From the NCBI GenBank assembly GCA_003170575.1, contig PMZB01000075.1, forward strand, positions 1 through 5,502: a stretch of DNA of 5,502 nucleotides. The letters run 5' to 3'. Shown here piece after piece: positions 1-4,234 of the stretch (position 1 is its first letter; every line of letters starts with the position of its first letter). The DNA comes from Chlamydiia bacterium. GTDB taxonomy: Bacteria; Chlamydiota; Chlamydiia; Chlamydiales; FEN-1388. The notes below the pieces were generated by a model. It saw only the letters and a program-made list of their open reading frames with translations, had not been told where the DNA came from and made no database searches. The translations under genes and the position numbers were made by a program.

Positions 1-6
1 GTATTT

Positions 7-23
7 ATTATCCTAAATTCCCA
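7..23 (+). repeat. Left terminal inverted repeat of the IS
   Basis: ATTATCCTAAATTCCCA is the exact reverse complement of 1659-1675. The match stops at the next outer base on each side (T at 6, T at 1676), which sets the outer limit of the repeat. After a spacer of 8 bases (left) or 6 bases (right), both ends carry a second shared block, TAGGCACGAT. Confidence 0.92.
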
Positions 24-31
24 TGATTTTG

Positions 32-42
32 TAGGCACGATT
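32..42 (+). repeat. Subterminal IS element, copy 1 (TAGGCACGATT)
   Basis: This 11-base block is perfectly inverted at 134-144. A core of it recurs directly at 164-171 and inverted at 1643-1652. It sits 8 bases inside the left terminal repeat, where many insertion sequences have an inner transposase-binding block. That role is inferred from position. Confidence 0.7.
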
Positions 43-134
43 AGCGGCCATTTCAAAGTCGCTCTGAAAAACACCTAGATAACCGAACCTTTTTCGATAA
101 GAATCATTTACATTTTTAGCCTTTTTGTGGTTCA

Positions 135-171
135 ATCGTGCCTATAGCGCGAACTATACAGTGGGCACGAT
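135..171 (+). promoter_or_regulatory. Hairpin over the transposase translation start region
   Basis: ATCGTGCC (135-142) pairs with GGCACGAT (164-171). Inside it TATAG (143-147) pairs with CTATA (154-158), leaving loop CGCGAA and a five-base bulge (159-163). The structure ends four bases before the ATG at 176 and covers the place where a ribosome site would be. IS4-superfamily elements such as IS10 and IS50 are known to hide the transposase start in a hairpin when transcripts read in from outside. A similar role here is inferred. The same bases could instead be transposase-binding sites. Confidence 0.5.
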
Positions 172-175
172 AAAC

Positions 176-1669
176 ATGAGCTACATTCGAAAAAAAATTT
201 CTAAATCAGACAAGGTTTCTGCTTTTGAGATCACGGCCAAATGGGACCCTGTAAAAAAGCAATCCCGTTGTGTTTCTAAATATTTAGGAATGATTGATGG
301 AGCCGGAAACATACTTGCCAAGGGAAGTCGTGAGAAACCAAACCGGTCGCAGAAAGCTTCTAAACTAGGCGTCGAATTTTGTCAGGAGAACCTGATACAA
401 GACTTTGGCAATGCTTATCTTGTGTTTGAATTTCTCAAAAAATCATCCATTTATGAGCCTTTGAGATTTGCCTTCGAAGCATACCCAGAGCTTGGGTCCC
501 TAATGACCTATCGTCTTTGTAATCCAGGACCTATGTATAATTGCCAGCCCTGGGTTGAAGGAACCGTTCTCCAAACACTTGTTCACAAAACACTTGAGAA
601 GGCTCAAAGGTTATCTTCACAAAACATCAGTAGAGTCTTGGCTTATCTTGGGAAGGAATCTGTTCAACGAACGTTCTTTTCGACCTATTTGAAATCAGAG
701 AAACTAGGGGCCGCCAACGGCAAAAAGGTTATCGTTGATGCTACAAGCCTTCCCAATCAAATCAAATCGGACTTTAATGCTTGGGGGCATTCTGATGATG
801 GTATCGAAAGGCAATTTCGATTTCATTGCGTAGTAGATCTAAAGACAAAGAATCCAATATATTACAGGACCGTCCCAGGAAACATCACAGACGTCTCTAC
901 TCTGGAGACTACAATAGCCGAACTCAAAGCTTTTGGAGTTGAAAGTAGCTTCGCTCTCTTAGATGCAGGATTTTGTTCGGCAAACAATCTTAAGTACCTA
1001 TATGGACATGGCATTGATTTTTTAACGCGAATTCCTGCCTCCCGCGTTGTGTATAAAGATATGATCAAAACTCATGCAGCCGGACTGGAATCACTTGAAA
1101 ATGCTCTTAAATATGGCAAGAGGGTTCTTTTTGGAAAGACCGTCAAAACCTTTCTCTATGGAAATGAAGGATACGTTTACATCATTCTTGACCCGACTAA
1201 AAAAGCCAAAGATATTACTCAACTAATTGAAGAACGCGACGGTGCTGATAAAAGCAATCAACGCGACGAAGAATGCGATGCCTTTACCTTTTCCCGGGCT
1301 GGGATTTTTATGTTGGCAAGCTCAAAAGAAATTCCCATCCAAGATGTCATGGGTAGTTACTATATGAGACAAACTGTTGAACAAGTCTTTGGCTATTCCA
1401 AAGATGATTTGGATATGCTTCCCATCCGCCGCCATTCAGAAGCCACTATTCGAGGCTATCTTTTCTTACAGTTTTTGCTTTTAGTCGTCTTTCTAGAATT
1501 AAGAAGGCTATTAGAACAAAAATTTACCGTTGAACAAGCTCTACTTCATGCAAGACAGCTCAAGTGCAAGATCTTCCCTAACCAGATCGTCGTTCAAGAA
1601 CCTACTCGAAAACAAAAAGATATCTTTAAGGCTTGCTCTATCATCGTGCCTACTTCTTTGGGAATTTAG
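176..1669 (+). CDS. DDE transposase of an IS4-superfamily insertion sequence
   Basis: This enzyme would cut the element at its terminal inverted repeats and join it to new DNA. The chosen ATG gives 497 residues beginning MSYIRKK; an in-frame TTG at 125 would add 17 residues but precedes the hairpin and looks less likely. No clear Shine-Dalgarno sequence is visible at either start. Catalytic residues (497-residue numbering): Asp188 in VIVDATSLP, Asp263 in ALLDAGF, and Glu402 in the signature Y395-x2-R398-x3-E402-x6-K409, a perfect YREK match that defines the IS4 superfamily. The N-terminal region (about 1-90) is basic and probably binds the ends. A hydrophobic leucine-rich stretch follows at about 428-442. 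Length and domain order fit an intact IS1634-like transposase, with no frameshift. The stop codon lies in the right terminal repeat. Confident of transposase; less so of the IS family. Confidence 0.93.
   Translation: MSYIRKKISKSDKVSAFEITAKWDPVKKQSRCVSKYLGMIDGAGNILAKGSREKPNRSQKASKLGVEFCQENLIQDFGNAYLVFEFLKKSSIYEPLRFAFEAYPELGSLMTYRLCNPGPMYNCQPWVEGTVLQTLVHKTLEKAQRLSSQNISRVLAYLGKESVQRTFFSTYLKSEKLGAANGKKVIVDATSLPNQIKSDFNAWGHSDDGIERQFRFHCVVDLKTKNPIYYRTVPGNITDVSTLETTIAELKAFGVESSFALLDAGFCSANNLKYLYGHGIDFLTRIPASRVVYKDMIKTHAAGLESLENALKYGKRVLFGKTVKTFLYGNEGYVYIILDPTKKAKDITQLIEERDGADKSNQRDEECDAFTFSRAGIFMLASSKEIPIQDVMGSYYMRQTVEQVFGYSKDDLDMLPIRRHSEATIRGYLFLQFLLLVVFLELRRLLEQKFTVEQALLHARQLKCKIFPNQIVVQEPTRKQKDIFKACSIIVPTSLGI
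1643..1652 (-). repeat. Subterminal IS element, right-end copy (TAGGCACGAT on minus strand)
   Basis: ATCGTGCCTA here is the reverse complement of 32-41 and lies 6 bases inside the right terminal repeat, inside the transposase coding sequence. With the 17-bp outer repeat it gives each IS end a two-block structure. One block is plausibly for transposase contact and the other for strand cleavage, which is an inference. Confidence 0.7.
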
Positions 1670-1675
1670 GATAAT
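1659..1675 (-). repeat. Right terminal inverted repeat of the IS
   Basis: TGGGAATTTAGGATAAT is the exact reverse complement of the left end. The transposase stop codon (TAG, 1667-1669) lies inside this repeat, so the last residues of the protein are encoded by the transposon end. Confidence 0.92.
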
Positions 1676-2042
1676 TCGAAGGCTGGCAACTGAATGGTAA
1701 TGAACTTGAAGAATCGTGTCCACATGGATCAGTGATAGAAGGATAAGCAGAAAACTCTGCCCACAGTCCATACGGATCCACTAAAATCAAGGGACTATTA
1801 TGCACGTAAGAATAGAGGTTTGGGCCATCGACGAACCCTAAGGGGTCTGAGGTTAGGAACCGGCCTACGGTTGGGGAATAGTATCTTCTCCCAAAGAATA
1901 CAAAGCCTGACTCAGGGTCGGTACGTTTGCTGGAGAAGCGCTAGGGGTTTTGGGCGGAGCCAAAGGAGGTTTCTTCACCAAAGGCAGAGTAGCGATATGT
2001 GTCGGTGGGCTGGTAGGTGGAGATATGGAAGATAAATTTGGT
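1676..2042 (-). pseudogene. Orphan rhs core fragment and linker, third cassette, broken by the IS
   Basis: Read on the minus strand, this encodes the end of an Rhs core: TYRYSAFGEETSFG, then a stop, then RFSSKRTDPESGFVFFGRR through DPYGL. The linker WAEFSAYPSITDPCGHDSS follows and runs into the IS. It aligns residue for residue with the main rhs gene. Three defects make it dead. An in-frame TAA at 2043-2045 precedes it and no start follows. The conserved Trp codon of NPWRF is TAG (1941-1943). The IS removes everything after ...SCQPS, and the frame ends at a TAG inside the IS (1650-1652). Core homology begins near 2018. No toxin domain remains in the window; it may lie beyond the left edge or be deleted. 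This is the remnant of a silent Rhs-CT cassette. Confidence 0.85.
1691..1763 (-). repeat. rhs linker repeat, copy in cassette 3
   Basis: These 73 bases match 4947-5019 with three mismatches. They encode the first 24 residues after the DPYGL core end (WAEFSAYPSITDP...). The neighbouring core copies are much less alike. Confidence 0.9.
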
Positions 2043-2081
2043 TTACCTGGAATTTGACAAAGTGTTTTTGAAATTTTTAGT

Positions 2082-2666
2082 TTAGAGATACTCAAGAGGT
2101 ATATGCTCCATTTGGTCTTCAATTTTCCAATCCTTAGGCAATACCTTTGGATTGTGCCAAAGCAGTGGATGGGTCAACCAGACATCACGATACTTCCGGA
2201 TAATGTCGAGAGGCGCTCCATCAAGTCCGAATTCGAGACCACAACAATCACAAAAATCTGTTTTAAGGGAAAGATCAGTCCAAAGTTTTGAATCACTAGT
2301 ATCGTATCCGCATGATGGGCAATATGAAAGAGTTAATGAGTTGAGTTTCTCTTCTATTTCTTTCTTTAATTCGTGGATAATTTTTTTAATAGCTATTGAG
2401 TCACTTAGAGAATAAGACTCAACAACATCTTCCTTCCATTCGATTGCTCCATATATCGCCTCAAAACTACGCCACAGCATTGTTATAGATTTTTTCCAAT
2501 CACTTTCTATTGATTTCAATTGTCCGCACAAATTATCCAGGCCAACAACTAAATACATAAGGCTTGTTTTTCCTGGTTTAAAGTTACTTAATAATTTGAG
2601 CATTTCGTGTAACAAATAGAAATCTGCTCTTTTTAATGACATGGGGGGTTTATTTTGATTTACCAT
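2082..2666 (-). CDS. Presumed immunity protein of the CT2 toxin, with a zinc-ribbon-like C-terminal module
   Basis: A 194-residue soluble protein without signal peptide. Residues 1-110 look mainly helical, with a Lys/Glu-rich helix near 94-110. A four-cysteine module follows: Cys116-x2-Cys119 (CPSCGYD) and Cys139-x2-Cys142 (CDCCGLEFG), then RKYRDVWL and LPKDWKIEDQMEHI. That ending resembles small cysteine-rich CPCC-type proteins often found beside polymorphic toxins (from memory, not searched). The ATG at 2666 overlaps the end of the upstream toxin frame by 17 bases, the tight coupling usual for toxin-immunity pairs. An internal ATG at 2642 would lose 8 residues and remove the overlap. Neither has a clear Shine-Dalgarno sequence. 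The cognate role, binding and blocking the CT2 toxin in the cytoplasm, is inferred from position. The gene appears intact although its toxin lacks a proper start. Confidence 0.72.
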   Translation of the reverse strand: MVNQNKPPMSLKRADFYLLHEMLKLLSNFKPGKTSLMYLVVGLDNLCGQLKSIESDWKKSITMLWRSFEAIYGAIEWKEDVVESYSLSDSIAIKKIIHELKKEIEEKLNSLTLSYCPSCGYDTSDSKLWTDLSLKTDFCDCCGLEFGLDGAPLDIIRKYRDVWLTHPLLWHNPKVLPKDWKIEDQMEHIPLEYL

Positions 2667-3519
2667 ACGTTACCGTAACTACCTTCTCTGTTGAATCTTG
2701 AACTATTACACTCAGATCATTTTGGGCATCATAAAAAACTGTTCTTCCTGCGACCTGTTGACTAGGATAAGTCTCTCCATGCAACATTGCATTGTTGGCC
2801 GCAGAAAAAGGTATTCCTCTATTTTGCATTTGATCAACTGCATGTCCAGAAAAAGTTCTTCCTTCATAAGCCATCGAAGGGTTTCTGTTTCCTGTAGAGG
2901 GAATTGTATTCCCTTTTCCTGGATTTGTTAACTCAAATCCTTTCCTCCCCGTAAAGCCCATGGCACTAGTTGATTTTGCTGTATTAGAAAAGCGTTCTGA
3001 TTGAGAGAGCGCCTTAACAGCAACTTGTTCTGTTTTGGCTGTTATTGAGGCAGCTCGACTTTCCGATAATATTTTGGAGACATAGTTGGCAGATTTTGTA
3101 AAAGCTGAGCTTTCTTTTATAACAGTCCACCCTTCTTTAAACACAGGAGAAAGTTTTTCAAGAGGCATCCACACAAAGGCCAGGCCAATCAGAAGTTGGG
3201 TCGCACTTGGATTACTATAAAAACGCTCCGCAAGGTAACGATCCATATCAGCTCGCGAATCAAATCCACAACGATGAGCAATATCGTCGCGTTTATCGTA
3301 TTCTGGCGACTTATCATCCGCTGGACTTTGAGAGAAAGTGGGACTTAATCCCTCAGAACCGCTTCCAGTTATTCCCACTGGAGAAGAGAGGCTACAATTA
3401 GAGCCGGTTGGACTTTCACAGCTTGGTGCTGTTGGTGGACTAGACTCGTACGCAGGACAATCAGGCCCAGTGCAAAACAACCCATATGGATCCACCAAAA
3501 TAAGCGGGCTGTTATGCAC
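2650..3519 (-). CDS. Orphan Rhs C-terminal toxin cassette (CT2) with DUF4258-like terminal domain
   Basis: The frame is open from 3663, just after an in-frame TAA (3664-3666). The first possible start is the GTG at 3519, inside the core motif VHNSPLILVDPYGL, with no ribosome site. It is therefore probably an untranslated spare tip, not a free-standing gene. Numbering from that GTG: core end to residue 14; Cys/Ser/Pro-rich linker about 15-75; hydrophobic segment about 108-120 (LLIGLAFVWMPLE); Ser/Ala-rich helical stretch about 125-185; terminal domain about 218-289. The last domain contains SGHAVDQMQNRGI (His226, Arg234), VFYDAQNDLSVIVQD and VVTVTYG. This pattern resembles DUF4258 proteins and related toxin tips, suspected ribonucleases of the BECR fold. 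The nuclease activity is inferred. Its immunity gene overlaps its end. It would be expressed if recombined onto the main rhs gene. Confidence 0.78.
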   Translation of the reverse strand: MHNSPLILVDPYGLFCTGPDCPAYESSPPTAPSCESPTGSNCSLSSPVGITGSGSEGLSPTFSQSPADDKSPEYDKRDDIAHRCGFDSRADMDRYLAERFYSNPSATQLLIGLAFVWMPLEKLSPVFKEGWTVIKESSAFTKSANYVSKILSESRAASITAKTEQVAVKALSQSERFSNTAKSTSAMGFTGRKGFELTNPGKGNTIPSTGNRNPSMAYEGRTFSGHAVDQMQNRGIPFSAANNAMLHGETYPSQQVAGRTVFYDAQNDLSVIVQDSTEKVVTVTYGKSK

Positions 3520-3663
3520 ATAGGAATAGAGATTGGGGCCATCAGCGAAGCCGAGGGGATCTGGTGTTATGAATCGGCCTACGGTGGGAGAATAGTATCT
3601 TCTTCCAAAGAAGACAAAGCCTGACTCAGGATCTGTGCGTTTGCTAGCGAACCGCCAGGGGGT
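3478..3663 (-). repeat. Second copy of the rhs core 3' end (cassette 2 homology arm)
   Basis: The minus strand reads TPWRFASKRTDPESG through DPLGFADGPNLYSYVHN to DPYGL, matching the main gene at about 92% of bases near the core end. It gives the orphan tip a homology arm of about 185 bp for exchange with the main gene. The CAA codon for Gln two residues before NPW in the main gene aligns with TAA here, so the arm starts with a stop. The preceding frame (RYGNSSISTSSGPA) may be a more diverged core stretch. Confidence 0.85.
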
Positions 3664-3766
3664 TTAGGCTGGGCCACTGGAAGTGGAAATAGAACTATTC
3701 CCATACCTGCTACGAAAGTGAAGTATGGGATTGAATCAGTTTTACGATTCTTAGCTGAGACTTCAC
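3664..3766 (-). other. Spacer between immunity gene 1 and cassette 2
   Basis: These 103 bases follow the stop of the immunity gene and run to the in-frame TAA before core copy 2. Apart from the hairpin at 3699-3730 and possible degenerate core sequence next to cassette 2, I see no gene, promoter or clear terminator. Confidence 0.5.
3699..3730 (-). other. Hairpin downstream of immunity gene 1
   Basis: TCCCATAC (3699-3706) and GTATGGGA (3723-3730) form an 8-bp perfect stem with a 16-base loop, about 37 bases past the end of the immunity gene. No run of T follows on the minus strand, so it is not a standard intrinsic terminator. It could stabilise the mRNA end or be chance. Confidence 0.35.
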
Positions 3767-4234
3767 CTAAGGAATAATCAGTGGCCGTAACCACAACCCT
3801 TTTAGTTCTCCAGAATCAGATAAAATTGCCACACAATTTTGAGCAAATTCTATGTACTCAAAACCTTTGTAATTAATGTCTTCGCCTGTAAACAACCACT
3901 CACTACGTTTATTAAAAAACATTTGCCAAGGACTAATATTATTGAACATCTTTGATACTCCAGGGATTATTTTATCAAGATGACACTGCACCCCTCCCTG
4001 AATATAAGAAGGAGGAATTTTTTCCGTGTCTTTCCATGTAGCTTTTGGTGCTAATCCCCATACATATAACACATTGCCTTCTTCATCTATTTCAAGATTA
4101 AGGTAATCGATAAGAACTGAAGTTACCCCTCCTACCGGAAGTGGGTCAAACTCTAAAGAATATTCGCTTTCTCGGTAAAGGAGAGTTCCAATCGTGATGT
4201 TTCGTCTTGTGTTTTTTTTAAAAGTTATGTTCAT
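3767..4234 (-). CDS. Presumed immunity protein of the main Rhs toxin tip (CT1)
   Basis: A 155-residue soluble protein without signal peptide or membrane segment. I cannot name its family. It opens MNITFKKNTRRN and contains LIDYLNLEIDEEGNVLYVWG, then a W-rich middle part (ATWKDTEKIPPSYI, ISPWQMFF, SEWLFTGED) and ends LWLRPLIIP. The alternation of short hydrophobic and polar stretches suggests a mostly beta protein. Its ATG overlaps the rhs stop in an ATGA (4234-4231), and no Shine-Dalgarno sequence is visible, so translation is probably coupled to the rhs gene. Position directly after an Rhs tip is the standard place of a cognate immunity gene. Hence the inference that it binds and neutralises CT1 in the cytoplasm, guarding against self and sibling toxin. 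Confidence 0.75.
   Translation of the reverse strand: MNITFKKNTRRNITIGTLLYRESEYSLEFDPLPVGGVTSVLIDYLNLEIDEEGNVLYVWGLAPKATWKDTEKIPPSYIQGGVQCHLDKIIPGVSKMFNNISPWQMFFNKRSEWLFTGEDINYKGFEYIEFAQNCVAILSDSGELKGLWLRPLIIP

Larger units (their letters stand above)
7..1675 (+). mobile_element. Insertion sequence, IS4 superfamily (IS1634-like), about 1669 bp
   Basis: A complete insertion sequence is bounded by 17-bp perfect terminal inverted repeats at 7-23 and 1659-1675 and encodes one DDE transposase that fills almost all of it. The length of about 1.67 kb, a single ORF of about 500 codons and the YREK signature fit IS4-superfamily elements; IS1634 is my best guess for the family. The element lies in the linker of a third rhs toxin cassette: rhs linker sequence resumes on the minus strand directly after 1675. 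Only six bases are visible outside the left end (GTATTT) and they do not match the six outside the right end (TCGAAG), so no target-site duplication can be seen. The transposase and the rhs array converge tail to tail at this end. Confidence 0.9.

Noticed and set aside
1..6. Target-site duplication of the IS
   Set aside because: GTATTT on the left does not match TCGAAG on the right, and moving the ends by a few bases does not give a match. Too little left flank is present to decide.
1541..1771. Minus-strand frame starting MDCGQSFLLILLSLIH, with a near-identical counterpart at 4878-5084
   Set aside because: Looks like a conserved hydrophobic peptide, but it is a shifted-frame reading of the rhs linker repeat. 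Its conservation follows from the 96% identical linker, and the IS copy runs into transposon sequence.
1865..2122. Minus-strand 85-residue frame starting MKTKWSIYLL
   Set aside because: It overlaps the end of the CT2 immunity gene and then reads the core repeat out of frame; the proline-rich part comes from the shifted core.
3699..3730. Intrinsic terminator after the CT1 immunity gene
   Set aside because: An 8-bp stem exists, but the loop is 16 bases and no T-run follows on the minus strand, so I list it only as a hairpin.
3579..3794. Minus-strand frame of 71 residues with a possible membrane stretch (FVAGMGIVLFPLP)
   Set aside because: Its second half is an out-of-frame reading of the core repeat, and its start lies inside the end of the immunity gene. 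No ribosome site supports it.
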